DNA from: Corydoras sp. C115
Lineage: Eukaryota; Chordata; Actinopteri; Siluriformes; Callichthyidae
Assembly: GCA_019802505.1 (NCBI GenBank)
Contig: JAFMOC010000009.1
Span: 7,730,001 to 7,794,000 of the forward strand
DNA: 64,000 nucleotides
Direction: 5' to 3'
The notes below the pieces were generated by a model that worked only from the letters and a program-made list of their open reading frames with translations, had not been told where the DNA came from and searched no databases. This document shows positions 31,872 to 43,977 of this stretch, piece after piece. The translations under genes and the position numbers were made by a program. Each line of letters opens with the position of its first letter. Position 1 is the first letter of the stretch.

Positions 31872-32160
31872 ACGGTGGCTTAGTGGTTTAGCATGTTCTC
31901 CTTTCAGCGCTGGGGATTCCAGGTTCGAATCCCAATCTGGGTGGAGTTTCTATGTCTTACCCGTGTCAACGTGGGTTTCCTCCGGGTTCTCCGGGTTTCC
32001 TCCCACAGTCCAAAAACATGGATTCAAGGTGAATTGAGTTGTCCATATTGCCCCATATAGAGTGTGTCTGTGTGAGTGAGTGTGTGTCCAGTGATAGATT
32101 GGCGTCCTGTCCTGGGTGTATCTGCCCAGCGCCCGAAACGTTCTCCCTTGCGACCCAATA
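31872..32160 (+). mobile_element. V-SINE, tail truncated
   Basis: Head-to-tail with the preceding copy. It ends at 'cgttctcccttgcgaccc' without a tail. Confidence 0.82.
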
Positions 32161-32926
32161 TATCATTTATAATGCATTGTCACTTTGTGTTGTAACGCAT
32201 TACGCCATGTTCTTATAACACTTTGCGAGTGAGGTTATGTGCATCTATAGACATTAACAAAGGCTTATTCAGCATTATGAATACTTTATGACGCTGTATT
32301 AATAATGCGGTCTGATGTTGCGGGTCGTCGAAGGCCGCTGATCAGCGCTCCGGCGTCGCGCCCGCCGTTCGGTTGCCGCGTAATTGCAAACGGCCGAGGC
32401 AATCAGTCAGCGCCCCACCCCCCCATTTTAATGGTGACGTGTGGCGTTTTGTTTCCCGCCGCGGCGCTAATGCGTTGTGACCGAGCTGGCCTGCGCCGAT
32501 CGATCAGTCGCCCGGCTCTCGCGGTTTATTTTTGCAGATCGGCGGCGCGGCGCTGAGAGAGCGGCTCCGGTTCCCTCGCTCTCACTGCGCTGGCCTCTCC
32601 GTTTGCTTTCCCCCCGCCGCTGCCATCTGAACCACTGGCTCTGCCTCCCAAACTAATTAGTGTGCTGAGAGGCGGTGGAACCGTGACCGTAGATATGCCG
32701 AGGAGGACGGCCGGAGGGTCATTAGAAGGCCAGGTGTGGTTGCGTTCACAGAGGTTTGTCGGCGCTGGAACCCGAGTACGGTTCCGTTTGAATTCCCAAC
32801 ACGAGTTCTAACGTCGCCTGGCATTCAGCAGACAGATGGAGATCAGATCCCACGGGACGGAACACATCTGCACCATGTGACCCGGAAAATGCACATTAAA
32901 TATATACGTTAAATTAATACAACCCG
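32161..32926. other. Unique intronic block, CpG-rich
   Basis: 32310-32720 is repeat-free and rich in CG dinucleotides, with AACTAATTAGTG near 32650. Composition differs clearly from the SINE-filled surroundings. A candidate intronic CpG island or enhancer; no coding potential recognised. Confidence 0.4.
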
Positions 32927-33345
32927 GGGTGGCACGCTGGCTTAGTGGTTTAGCATGTTCTCCTCTCAGCAATGGGGATTCCCGGTTTAAATCCCAATCT
33001 GGGTGGAGTTTCAATGTCCTCCCCGTGTCCGCATGGGTTTCCTCCCATAGTCCAAAAACATAGATGGGGGGGTGGGGTGCCCATGCCCATATAGGGGAAC
33101 GTTTCAGGCGCTGGGCACACACTCACTCACACAGACACACTCTATATGGGGCAATTTGGAGAATTCAGTTGACCTTGAATTATGGTGGTGGAGTGTGGAA
33201 TCATGTTGTGTATAAAATGGGGCAATTTTGAGCATTTAGTTAAACTTGAATCCATGTTTCTGGGCTGTGGGAGGAAACGGGAGAATGGGGAGAACATGCA
33301 AACTCCACCCAGTGCTGGGAGGAGAACGTGCTGACCGCCCGTGAA
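32927..33345. mobile_element. Rearranged V-SINE cluster (+ fragment, then two - fragments)
   Basis: 32927-33062 is a + copy truncated in the core. 33064-33185 is a reverse 3'/GT-region fragment. 33215-33345 is a reverse core fragment of the TTTAGTTAAACTTG variant type. The joins are abrupt. Confidence 0.75.
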
Positions 33346-33371
33346 GTGATATGGTATTGATTATTTTAAAT

Positions 33372-33664
33372 GGGCGGCACGGTGGCTTCATGGTTTAACA
33401 TGTTCTCCTCTCAGCACTGGGGATTCCCGGTTCGAATCCCAATCTGGGTTTCCATGTACTCCCCGTGTCCGCGTGGGTTTCCTCCGGGTTCTCCGGTTTC
33501 CTCCCACAGTCCAAAAACATGTGTGTCCAGCGATAGATTGGCATCCTGTCCAGTGTATCTGCCCAGCGCCCGAAACCTTCTCCCCTGGATGGACATGGGG
33601 AACCCCCCCCCCCCCCCCCCCCGACCCTAGTAGAGGATAAAGCGGAAGATAATGGATGGATGAT
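33372..33664 (+). mobile_element. V-SINE with internal deletion
   Basis: Good head and tail, but the segment between 'ccaaaaacatg' and 'tgtgtccagcg' is lost. ATTTTAAA occurs on both sides, a possible target-site duplication. Confidence 0.85.
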
Positions 33665-35042
33665 GATTTTAAACTCTTGGTGTGGGTTGTGGGTTCTGGG
33701 TTGTGGACCGTCGTCCCACGCTTTGAGACGCTCTCAGTGGTCTTGTTTTGTTCACCGTGCTTCGTACGTCCATTTTATCGTCTCGTGTATTTTTGACGAC
33801 CGCCGTGATGTTACAGAACCCCAGCTGCACTATGGGTAGAACTGAAATTGTGGTGTCCCGTGGACGCTGTAATCGACGTGAGTGCAGTGATGGAGAATCA
33901 GAAGTGTTAATGCTGACCACCTGCTCCTGTTTTAAGAGTTGAGCCTGACTTAAACCCGACTTAAACCCGACTTAAACTGAGCTCAAATCAGGTCAGTGAT
34001 CAAGCTTTCATGGAGATTGTGTTAATGTTTAATTGTGGATACCTCGTTCGCGCCCCTGGCTGTTGTTGTTAACAGATGGCAGATGTTGCTCCTCTTCATC
34101 ATCATCATCATCATCATCATCATCGTCATCATCCAGAATGGAGCTGCTGCATTATTTAATGGGAAAAGCTGTTTTGTCTTATCTCCTTCCTGTGTTGACT
34201 TTCGTTGCTCGATTCCATTGGCCGTTGGCAGAACCTGTTCCGATTTGGCTCGGCGAGTGGTGCGCGCGCCCGTATACGCCGACCAATCCGAACCTCCACC
34301 AGGAGGCCAACAAATCTGCCCCTCGCGCACCACACGGTTCCTCCATCTGTCCATTCGCACTGAGGAGCAATCTGCGGACGGGAGCCAGGCAGCTCAGAAA
34401 ACAGCCGGGATAAGCTCCGAGGACGGGGCGTGGTGGAAGACGGGTAGTTTGGCCCCGGATTTATGGCCCATCACCTGATTTACACGGAATCAGGTGACGT
34501 GAACGTGACTTACTGCTCTTCGTCTCTGGACGGCGGAGCTCAGTGGTAGTGGTTTTCTGCCCTGGGGAAGTAAATGGGGAGAACATGCCAATGCCAAGCA
34601 TAAAGAACCGTGTCCACTCTCGCCATAGAATAAGATCCACAAGCTTCTCGCTGTGAGGCGTTTAATTATTAATCAGACTGAGGACTCGATCGTCTGAAAC
34701 ACTTAAAACTGCTTAAAGCTATTAGTGCGGACTGGATGTGATGTGCATTGTGGGAAATAACCATCTCCTGAGTGATGACATCATCAGAATATTGTCTTGG
34801 GGGGGCAGTACTCATCGCTTACATCACACAGAGATATAAAGTGGGAGGAAGGGCGGGGTTCTGCGGCATGTCCTCCCCATGTCTGTTTGGGATTGCGTCC
34901 ATGGTGTGGAGACCTGTTCTGTTGGTTCCCCCATATTTTACCGTGTGACAAAGGGCCTGGATAGGAACCAGCACCCGGTTTCATTGGGATGTCTTTGTAA
35001 AAACATAATAATAATAATAATAATAATAATATATATATATAT
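33665..35042. other. Unique intronic sequence
   Basis: Single-copy, with (CAT)n at about 34096-34132, an AATA repeat at 35008-35030 and a TA tract. Overlapping frames at 34022-34478 include poly-Ser or poly-Ile from the CAT repeat and are not genes. Confidence 0.45.
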
Positions 35043-35402
35043 GGGGCGGCATGGTGGCTTAGTGGTTTAGCATGTTCTCCTCTCAGCGCTGGGGATTTCC
35101 GGTTTGAATCCCCATCTGGGTGGAGATTGCATGTTCTCCCCGTGTCCGCGTGGGTCTCCTCCGGGCTCTCCGATTTCCTCCCACAGTCCAAAAACATGGA
35201 TCAAGGTCAATTGAATTCTCCAAATTGCCCCATATTGAGTGTGTCTGTGTGTGTGAGTGTGTGTCCAGTGATAGATTGGCGTCCTGTCCCGGGTGTATCT
35301 GCACAGCGCCCGAAACGTTCTCCCCTGGATGGGCATGGGGAACCAAGCCCCCCCCCGACCCTAGAAGAGGATAAAGTGGAAGATAATGGCTGGATGGATG
35401 AT
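35043..35402 (+). mobile_element. V-SINE, full length
   Basis: GGGCGGCATGGTGGCTTAGTGG head through the 'gataaagtggaagataatgg' tail, with (GT)n and poly-C of moderate length. Confidence 0.88.
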
Positions 35403-35424
35403 CATCACATGATCTTTACATGAC

Positions 35425-35723
35425 CCCCCCCCCCCCGCTCAGGGAGAACCAGGCGAGAACGTTTTGGGTGCTGGGCAGATACACCCAGGACAGGACGCCA
35501 ATCCATCACTGGGCACACAGTCACTCACACAGACACACTATATGGGGCAATTTGGAGAACTCAATTAACCTTGATCCATGTTTTTGGACTGTGGGAGTAA
35601 ACCGGAGAACCCGGAGGAAACCCACACGGACACGGGGAGAACATGGAAACTCCACCCTGATTGGGATTCGAACTGGGAATCCCTAGTGCTGAGAGGAGAA
35701 CATGCCAACCACTAAGCCGCCCA
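35425..35723 (-). mobile_element. V-SINE, tail truncated
   Basis: Reverse copy starting in poly-C/G with a disrupted 'agggagaaccaggcgagaac' segment and ending 'caaccactaagccgccc'. Only about 20 bp from the opposite-strand copy at 35043, so the two form an inverted pair. Confidence 0.83.
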
Positions 35724-36495
35724 TAGTGAGAAGTTATAATCTTTATTTGTTCTAACCTGTTAATAGCATTTTAAAACGCCCTGGTTCGCGTCGGCGCAAG
35801 TTCGCAGCTCTCGTTGTGAAATATCACGGCGTGTCGAGCGTGGCGCTGGATCCTGACAGCAGGTGGCGTTTGTGGGCACATATGCTGGATGACCTTTAGC
35901 ACGGGCGATGATCAGAGACTGTTGCGTTGTGTAGCGGCTCTGCTCGGTCACATGGCGCAAATAAAATGGCAAACCCCCCCCCCGTTCCGGTAACGATGCG
36001 AGGGGATTATCCAGCTTCACCCACGCTCCACGTTACAGATAAATCTAGCTAATGATGTCCCGCCGGTCCGGCCTGTCGCTGCGATGCTCGGATGCTGGCG
36101 GCGTTGTGCGGCGTTTGTCTCCGTGTCCTCTGTTCCGACGCTGAAAGCCTCTTATCTCCAGCGTTCTTTGTACGTTTGGCTCTGGTGCGTTGACTGATTG
36201 CGCGGCACAATTGTCGGCGAGGACAAAAAAAAACGTGAAAAGTCGGCCGGCCCGCTGTGTTGGGGCTGAATGGAGATTGTGTGGATATGAATGCAGCAGG
36301 TTCGGTGGCGTGGACGCTTCGGAATAATTACCGCCTTTGTGCGTCATGGTCGGCTCAACCGAAAAAAGGGAACGCTGATGAGAACGTCGAGCCGTCTGGA
36401 TCTTCTGATGAGTTGGGTCGTGAGATCATCATATAAAATTATATATCATAAAATGGAGCGAGATCCTCGGGTCCCCGGGATGTGAGGAAGTGGTT
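35724..36495. other. Unique intronic sequence
   Basis: Repeat-free, moderately CpG-rich; no domain in any frame. Confidence 0.4.
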
Positions 36496-36499
36496 TTCG

Positions 36500-36645
36500 G
36501 ATTCTCGTGGATTGGTTGATACAGCGCCCCCTGGAGCAATGAGGGTTAAGGGTCTTGCTCAAGGACCCAGATTGGTGACTTCAGTGGACCTGGGATTTGA
36601 ACCCACAACCTTCAGATTGACCAACACCCTGACCCCACATATATA
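36500..36645 (-). mobile_element. tRNA-derived SINE (family 3)
   Basis: Reverse copy: 'gatacagcgccccctggagc', 'gagggttaagggtcttgctc' and 'ggatttgaacccacaacctt' (B box in reverse). It is related to 37203-37362. Confidence 0.72.
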
Positions 36646-36658
36646 TATATATCCATCC

Positions 36659-37018
36659 GGGCGGCACGGTGGCTTAGTGGTTGGCACGTTCGCCTCTCAG
36701 CGCTAGGGATTCCCGGTTCGAATCCCCATCTGGGTGGAGTTTCCATGTTCTCCCCGTGTCTGCGTGGGTTTCCTCCGGGTTCTCCGGTTTCCTCCCACAG
36801 TCCAAAAACATGGATCAAGTCATTTGAATTCTCAAAAAATTGCCCCATATAGAGTGTGTCTGTGTGAGTGTGTGTCCAGCGATGGATTGGCGCCCTGTCC
36901 TGGGTGTATCTGCCCGGCACCCGAGACGTTCTCCCCTGGATGGGCATGGGGAACCCCACCGCGACCCTAATAGAGGATAAAGCGGAGATAATGAATGAAT
37001 GAATGAATGAATGAATAT
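36659..37018 (+). mobile_element. V-SINE subfamily A, full length
   Basis: Near consensus: intact head, both Pol III boxes, core, 'gaccctaatagaggataaag' and (ATGA)n tail. One of the least diverged copies. Confidence 0.92.
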
Positions 37019-37190
37019 ATCCATCCATGCCCATCCATCCAAAAACGTCTTGGGCGCTGGGCAGATACACCCAGGACAGGGCGTATATGTATGCAATTTG
37101 GAGAATTGCATACATATGGGCATGGGGAACTGCCCACGACCCTAATAGAGGATAAAGTGGAAGATAATGGATGGATATATATATATATCC
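37019..37190. repeat. Rearranged V-SINE 3' fragments with a 14-bp hairpin
   Basis: A reverse fragment (catccatgcccatcc to 'acccaggacagggcg') meets a + fragment ('gggcatggggaactgccc' to (ATGG)n). Between them ATATGTATGCAATT (37085-37098) is the exact reverse complement of 37104-37117, with loop TGGAG. Confidence 0.82.
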
Positions 37191-37202
37191 ACTGACTGCC
37201 AA

Positions 37203-37362
37203 GGGCGTGATAGCTCAGTGGTTTGGCTGTTGGGCTTCCGATGTGGGTCCTTGAGAAAGACCCTTAACACTCACTGCTCCAAGGGGCGCTGTATCAACCC
37301 TGTGCTCGCTTTGTAAGTCGCTTTGGATAAAAGCGTCTCCTAAACGACCGAACTCTAAATGT
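37203..37362 (+). mobile_element. tRNA-derived SINE (family 3)
   Basis: Head GTGATAGCTCAGTGG is a textbook A box. The B box is lost in a deletion (TTCCGATGTGGGTCC). The body has 'cttgagaaagacccttaac' and 'gctttggataaaagcgtctc'. The same body element (AAGTCGCTTTGAATAAAAGC) recurs at 37510. Confidence 0.8.
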
Positions 37363-38393
37363 CATGTGGCTTTAGTGACACAATAAGAATCAGAGACTGG
37401 ATCAGGATTGGTCCAGCTGGCGGTCAGCCCCGGAGTTCTTCATCCGCCACCGATCGCCTCTCTTTAAATACCTGCAATCGGACAACTCGTGTAAACTACG
37501 GCAGTGTTATAAGTCGCTTTGAATAAAAGCGGTGCCTCATCCCTAAAAGAAGGTATGAATGACCTTCATGTCCTCATCAATCAATAACCCGATCGACCGA
37601 ACACCCAAACCCGCCGTCACGATCGCCGTCTTAGAACGTCGCTCTTCGTACGATGACGTCTTAGGTTTATAGCTGAGAGTTAGAGGTACGCAATCTTTAT
37701 CGTATATCAAAAACCTTTTATAGTCTCTACAATAAATGATAAACATAAATCGATGGGCTCTTCGGTGTTACCTCAGGGGGCAATGTTGTTACCTGATCTT
37801 TGAAGATGTGGGTTGATTACATTTGGTGCATTGGGAGTTGATGCCTTACCTTGACCTTGCCATTGCGCACCTTTGGGGGTACCACAATCGCACTCGCTGG
37901 CTTTGCGAATGTGTTCTTTAGTCCCCTGAACAGACGTTCGGTCTGAGCGACACTGATCAGTTATTTAATGTTAAAGACTGCGACAACAATCACTGCAAAT
38001 TAAAAAAACCCAACTCCATCCATTATCCTGAAACCAGCTACATCTGTTTTTACCAAAGGGACGTTTCCCAAATGCATCCAGTCCTCAGAAAATCACTGAT
38101 GGCCATCTAGGTTGATATTTTTAGTCCGGCCTCCCGGTTCCGTCCCCCCCCCGGTGCGCCGAGGAGATGTGTTTTGGCGTCTGGAGGGAACACGGCAGGG
38201 GAGGTGGGAATGAAAATCATTTGACACCATTTCAGAAACCTAACCCACATTTCGATTTGATCTTAAAAACTTTATTCATGGATGATGTACGAGACCTGAG
38301 ACCGTGGGGGGTGTGGGGGGGTTGGTTTTGTGTTTCTGTGCTTCTTTGGAAGAGACATAAGCCAATGAAATGGACACACATAATTACTATTAA
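37363..38393. other. Unique intronic sequence
   Basis: Single-copy except for the short SINE body piece at 37508-37532. No gene recognised. Confidence 0.4.
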
Positions 38394-38394
38394 T

Positions 38395-38747
38395 ATCCAT
38401 CCATCCATTATCTTCTGCTTTATCCTCTATTAGGGTCGCAGGGGGGGGGGTTTCAGGCCCATGCAGGGGAGAAAGTTTCAGGCGCTGGGCAGATACACCC
38501 AGGACAGGAGGCCAATCTATCACTGAACACACACTCACTCTCACACACACACTTTATATGGGGCAATTTGGAGAAATCAATTGACCTTGATCCATGTTGT
38601 TGGACTGTGGGAGGAAACCTGGAGAACCCAGAGGAAACCCACATGGACACAGGGAGGACATGGAGACTCCACCCAGATTGGGATTCGAACTGGAAATCCC
38701 CAGCGCTGAGGGGAGAACATGCCAACCACTACACCACCGTGTCGCCT
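38395..38747 (-). mobile_element. V-SINE, full length
   Basis: Reverse copy from CATCCATCCATTATC to 'aaccactacaccaccgtg', with a G run of 10 and a (CA)n patch. Confidence 0.87.
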
Positions 38748-39411
38748 GTGAGAATTGGTTCCACCCTGGAATCGATCTTGACATTAAGGTTTGAGATCCC
38801 GGTGGCGTTTAATATCTGCTCCATCACCGATGCCGGTCCAGAACCAACAGGTTCTCCATCCATCTCCTCCAGAACACGTCGACGTCCCCAATACCGCCGT
38901 CTCTGACCCCGCCGTCCGCGCTGACGCACACAAAACGAACCACGCCTGCGGTTCTGATCATTCTCCCGTAAATTTTCCTGTATTCCATTGATCTCGGCTG
39001 CCGGTCACACTTGTCTGTCTAAATGAGCCTGTGGTGGGCGCCGGCGAGCAGCGAGTGGTGTCAGGCCTGGGGGGGGCGGATCCGACACCGGGTTCGGTGC
39101 ACAGCCTTCGAATGATGACCGGTGACAGAAATGTACGCCTCTCGTTTGCACGCTCTACCGTACCGCGTTCCCGCGTTCCGGCGTTCCGTCACCTGGATAA
39201 TTCAAGGTCTGCGTACCGAGTGGAAATGACGAGCTCCTCGGTTCCTCTGCCGGGACGTCCCACTGGTAATTTCACGGTTCCGGTTACAACAGTCACTGTA
39301 CGTTATAAATCACGCAGAGAAAACGGTGTTTTAGGCCGAAACGGCGTTACCACGGTGACGAGTGCGTAAAACACTGCAGAGCTTTTGCCTACGGTCCAAT
39401 TAACATAAAAC
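38748..39411. other. Unique intronic sequence, CpG-moderate
   Basis: Single-copy; small GCGTTCCG repeats at 39160-39185. Nothing recognised. Confidence 0.4.
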
Positions 39412-39781
39412 AATAAAAATATTCATTCATTCATTATCTTCCGCTTTATCCTCTATTAGGGTCGCGGTGGGGTTCCCCATGCCCATCCAGGGGAGAACGT
39501 CTCGGGCGCTGGGCAGATAGACCCAGGACAGGGCGCCAACCTATCGCTGGGCACACACTCACTCACACAGACACACTCTATATGGGGCAATTTTGAGAAT
39601 TCAATTGACTTGAACCATGTTTTTGGACTGTGGGAGGAAACCAGAGAACCCGGAGGAAACCCACGCAGACACGGGGAGAACATGGAAACTCCACCAAGAT
39701 GGGGATTCGAACCGGGAATCCCTAGCGCTGAGAGGCGAACGTGCTAAACCACTAAGCCACCGTGCCGCCCAATAAAAATAT
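39412..39781 (-). mobile_element. V-SINE subfamily A with target-site duplication
   Basis: Element 39423-39770 in reverse, full length, flanked by AATAAAAATAT on both sides (39412-39422 and 39771-39781). It carries the subfamily A features. Confidence 0.92.
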
Positions 39782-39827
39782 ATATATATATAATTAATTT
39801 ATATAACAAATATCTGTATTAACCAGG

Positions 39828-40168
39828 GACGGCATGCTGGCTTAGTGGTTAGCATGTTCTCCTCTCAGCGCTGGGGATTCCCGGTTCGAATCCCAATCTG
39901 GGTGGGGTTTGTATGTTCTCCCCGTGTCTGCGTGGGTTTCCTCCGGGTTCTCCGGTTTCCTACCACAGTCCAAAAACATGGATCAATTGAATTCTCCAAA
40001 TTGCCCCATATAGAGTGTGAGTGTGTGAGTGAGTGTGTGTCCAGTGATATATTGATCCCCCCCCCCTCCCCCGCCCGAAACGTTCTCCCCTGGATGGGCA
40101 TGGGGAACCCCCCCCCCCTTGCGGCACTAGTAGAGGATAAAGCAGGAGATGATGGATGGATGGATTTC
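39828..40168 (+). mobile_element. V-SINE, full length
   Basis: GACGGCATGCTGGCTTAGTGG head; the segment between 'cagtgatatattg' and 'gcccgaaacgttctcc' is replaced by C-rich DNA. Confidence 0.86.
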
Positions 40169-42220
40169 TTAATCAGAAATCTGGAGCTCTGGGGTTTATT
40201 CATCCAGCCTTTAAACTTCGTATCCTGATCAGCTCATGGAGAACACTGGGGCCTATCCCGGTGCTCACAAAGTAATAGGGTGTGAAATGTCCTGAAGCGA
40301 TCCGTATCTGTGGATGTGGCAAGAAACCCATGGGGAGAACATACCAACTTCTCACAGAGATGCCGTGAGGGGAGAGCTTCAACCATTAAAGACGCGCAGG
40401 ATTTTCTGACTGTGACACCACAGTGAGTTCTGTACTGAGGTTCCAGAGCCTGGCGCCGCCCACACTCGAGGCTTCCGCCGTACCTCGCAACCTCAACGCG
40501 ATGTTCCAGTTCCACATCCATCACCGTCAGCATCGCTTTCCCGTCACTAAACGTGCTGCGTATCGTAGCCCCGCGCTTTGAGTGGAAGAGCGCAGTGTAC
40601 TGCTGACTGCGGCGGCTTTTAGCGAACGGAGTGTTTAATACGTTTGAGTTTGGTTCCTTTTCATAGAACCGTAAACAAAGTTATGATAACAATATAAACT
40701 AAGGAACGGAGAACTTTAATATGGACGCGTCCACAGTTAAGTAGGTGGTGGATTTCCTGGAGTTGTTTTGTTGAGGTCATTGGTTCGTTTTTAATTACAA
40801 ACACAAAAATCGTGAAAGCATCTCCCCACGGGGTAAATTGGGGCTTCGTTAGGGCTGCTGGGGGGGGGTAATCCTGGTTTGATTTTCAGGTTTGATTTTC
40901 ATGTCAGTTTGGAGTTTGCATGTTCTCCCTACATGGATGGCGCATTTACTTTTATATTTCCATTTCATGGCCGACACTTTTATTCAAAGCGACGTACAAA
41001 TACCCCGACTTGAAAGCTGGGGTCAGAGCACAGGGTTGGACACAGCGCCCCCTGGAGCAATGAGGGTTAAGAGTTCCGGTCGCCCGTTCTTCGTCTCTGA
41101 AACGAACCCCCGTCTCATTAATCAGACCCTCGCCGTGTTTAGAGATGCCCCGCCAGAAAACGCTGATCTCAGCACCGCACCGCCGGGACCCTTTTGGAAC
41201 GTCCCGTCGGTGGAACCGCGGCCTTGTGAGCGGAGACGATAAATAAATAAATAAAAACAGATCCTCGTTAGACATTTAGAGGACGCAGATCAAAGGCGGT
41301 AATCACATCCGACTTCAGGCTTCACTCGTTTGCTTTTTTTTTTTAATCATGTCCTGTTTAATTATGATAATGACTCGGCTCTTCTTCCCAAAAACGCTTC
41401 CTTCAGTCACTCAGACCCGAAGCTGATTTTCACAAATTGACGTATAATTAATGTTATTATACCCCGGCACGTTGGAACTGCTGAGTTTACGTCGTGGTTT
41501 TAAGAACGGCGGCGGAAACGTTACAGCTTTAAAAAAAAATATTTCCCGAAATGACAAAGGAAGGTTCCCATCCATCCGCCTGATGGATCACGGGACGCGC
41601 CGATGGTCGGCTTTGGCCCGACTGCGGCCTCCGCCCGCGGCATTCATCACGTTAAGTGCGAGCGATCAATTAGTGATGTCATTAAATTTAACTTCGGGAA
41701 GACTCTCAGTTACCAGGATGATCCATCAGACTGACGGGATAGGTCTTGCCGGTCTTGCCTCCTTTTTTTCCCTTTTTCTTTCTCTTTTTCTCTTCATCTT
41801 TGGTGATTCTCAAAAAGTACTGCAGATAAAAACACCTGGTTTAAGATTGGGTACTATCCCGTCAGTTGTGTCTGAACCTTAGACCCTCAATATTTGTATT
41901 TCTTTAACTAAAGTTTACAAGCCATCCAATCAGAGCGCATCTAGTGTCCAATCTGCAATGTGGGAGGAGCCTGGAGCACCGGGAGTGAACCCACTCAGGC
42001 ACAGGGAGGACATGCAGACTCCACCAGTGTGTGCTTTTATCCACGGTGCAACCGGGTCGACCATGATGCATCAGCTATGGAGCTTTCAGATTTAGGGGCC
42101 CGGCTCAGGGGCCCACATTGGGGTTTGATTCCAACACCCCTAACTACTCATCTACCTATCCCAGCCGTTTCACGCAGGGTGTTACCTTCGGTTGTATTTC
42201 GGATCATTTTTCTCATCAAG
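40169..42220. other. Mostly unique intronic sequence with two old SINE fragments
   Basis: 40968-41075 is a reverse family-3 SINE ('attcaaagcgacgtacaaat', 'cagcgccccctggagcaatg'). About 41955-42035 is a reverse V-SINE core relic ('gtgggaggagcctggagc' to 'catgcagactccacc'). A 143-codon frame at 41451-41882 has no domain. Confidence 0.5.
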
Positions 42221-42531
42221 GGCGGAACGGTGGCTTAGTGGTTTAGCATGTTCTCCTCACAGCGCTGGGGATTCCAATCTAGGTGGAGTCTCCATGTTCT
42301 CCCCGTGTCCGCGTGGGTTTCCTCCCACAGTCCAAAAACATGGATCAAGGTCAATTGAGTTCTCCGAATTGCCCCATATAGAGTGTGTTACTCTCTACAC
42401 CGTGATAGATCCCCCCCCCCACGTCCTGGGTGTATCTGCCCAGCGCCCAAAAGGTTCTCCTTTGGATGGGCATGGGGAACCCCCCCTGCGACCCTAGTAG
42501 AGTGTAAATTGGCAGATAATGGATGGATGGG
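42221..42531 (+). mobile_element. V-SINE
   Basis: GGCGGAACGGTGGCTTAGTGG head. Small deletions have removed part of the B box and 14 bases of the core. Confidence 0.86.
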
Positions 42532-43167
42532 ATTTTTCTCATCATAGTCTTTTTTAATAGTTTTTAACAAGTTGGTCTCTCTTTGGGTGAGCGTGGTTGT
42601 TGGGCTGTGCGTTCGCTCATTGCATCATTGCTGCTGCTGCTGTTGTTGTTGTTGTTATAATTATATCCTCCCCCGATGGAGGGGTGTTATTCACATTATT
42701 TGCTCTGACTCCGCTGCTTCCTGCACGCTCGTTATAAAAGGAAACTCAAAGTAGGCCACGGGCTCCTCGCGCTTGAGTTTCCGTCCTCAGGTGAGGTTCG
42801 GGAAACCAGCCTCCGGGACCACGAGATGCCCGCGGTGTAAACGTCAAATCGGCGTTTTTCCCTTTTCTTAACGCTAAGAGACGTTTTCACGCTGTGTCAT
42901 TCCTAATAAAGTGGCCGGGTCGGCGCTTGGAGCGTCCTTTTCCGTCCACTCCTCTGTTCTAACGTCCCCTCGCTCTCGTTGTTCCCTCCTACACTCACAC
43001 ATTACACTCACAGATTTCAACAAGGACCCTTAAAAATGCCGTTCAATCAGCTCGTGATGAAGGAGCCCAACGGCGGCGGTGCGGGGGCCCCGTCATCCAC
43101 CCCCCTTCCCCCCCGCCCCCTGCTCAGTGCATTTAAAGATTTCAGTTATATCTATGTTCGTTAGTTA
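42532..43167. other. Unique intronic sequence
   Basis: Contains a short (CTG)n(TTG)n tract at 42628-42657; otherwise single-copy. Confidence 0.4.
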
Positions 43168-43577
43168 CGTTCCTCAGACATGCCGTGATCGTTAGGGGTG
43201 TCAATCAGAGCCGTCATCAGGATTCAATGCAGTGTTGATTTTTAGAGTTTCAAAAGTTCTATTAAGTTTCAAAAGTTCCCATTCCCAATCTGGGTGGAGT
43301 TTGCATGTTCTCCCCATGTCTGTGTGGGTTTCCTCCGGGTTCTCCGGTTTTCTTCCACAGTCCAAAAAAAAAAGGATTCCGGGTAAATTGAATGCTCTAA
43401 ATTGCCCCATATATTGTGTGTTTGTCTGTGTAAGTGAGTGTGTGTGTGCCCAGTGATAGATTTGTGTGTCATATATAATATATGTATATGCTGCCCAGCG
43501 ATAGATTGGCGCCCCCCCCGACCCTAATATAGGATAAAGCGTAAGGTAATGAATGAATGAATGAATGAATGAATGAA
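43168..43577 (+). repeat. Segmental repeat copy 1 with headless V-SINE
   Basis: 'cgttcctcagacatgccg' and 'gagccgtcatcaggattc' lead into 'attaagtttcaaaagttc' and a V-SINE that starts at its B-box 3' side. The same flank-plus-SINE unit is at 43978-44335. Confidence 0.82.
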
Positions 43578-43977
43578 TATATATATACATGTGTGTATAT
43601 CATGAAGACAAAGGCCATTTTTATTCCCTGCTTTAAGGAAGAAAGGTCAAGGCCCGTATGTTCTGATACACGGCGCTGATATAGAAGACGAATGGAGTCG
43701 GCATCGGCGAGTCAAACTGATTCAGTACACCGGGTTGTGCATTGTTCATCAGAGAACCCGGGTTCTCCCTGTAGTCCCAGGTCCGGATGGGTTTCCTCCA
43801 ACTTTCAAAAAGATGCAAATATGTGAATTTTGCATGATTAATTGCCCCACACTTGTAACTGTGTGCACAGAGTAAAATAACCGACTTCGTTTACTCGCGA
43901 CTCCAGAGCCACGGTTTTATATAAAGGATGCAGGTCCTGAAATTAACGCTGTACTCAGACTGTCGTGTAGATAGAAA
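43578..43977. other. Intronic sequence with a V-SINE-like relic
   Basis: About 43765-43860 resembles a very old V-SINE core ('gggtttcctccaactttc', ATTGCCCCACAC). The rest is single-copy. Confidence 0.4.
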
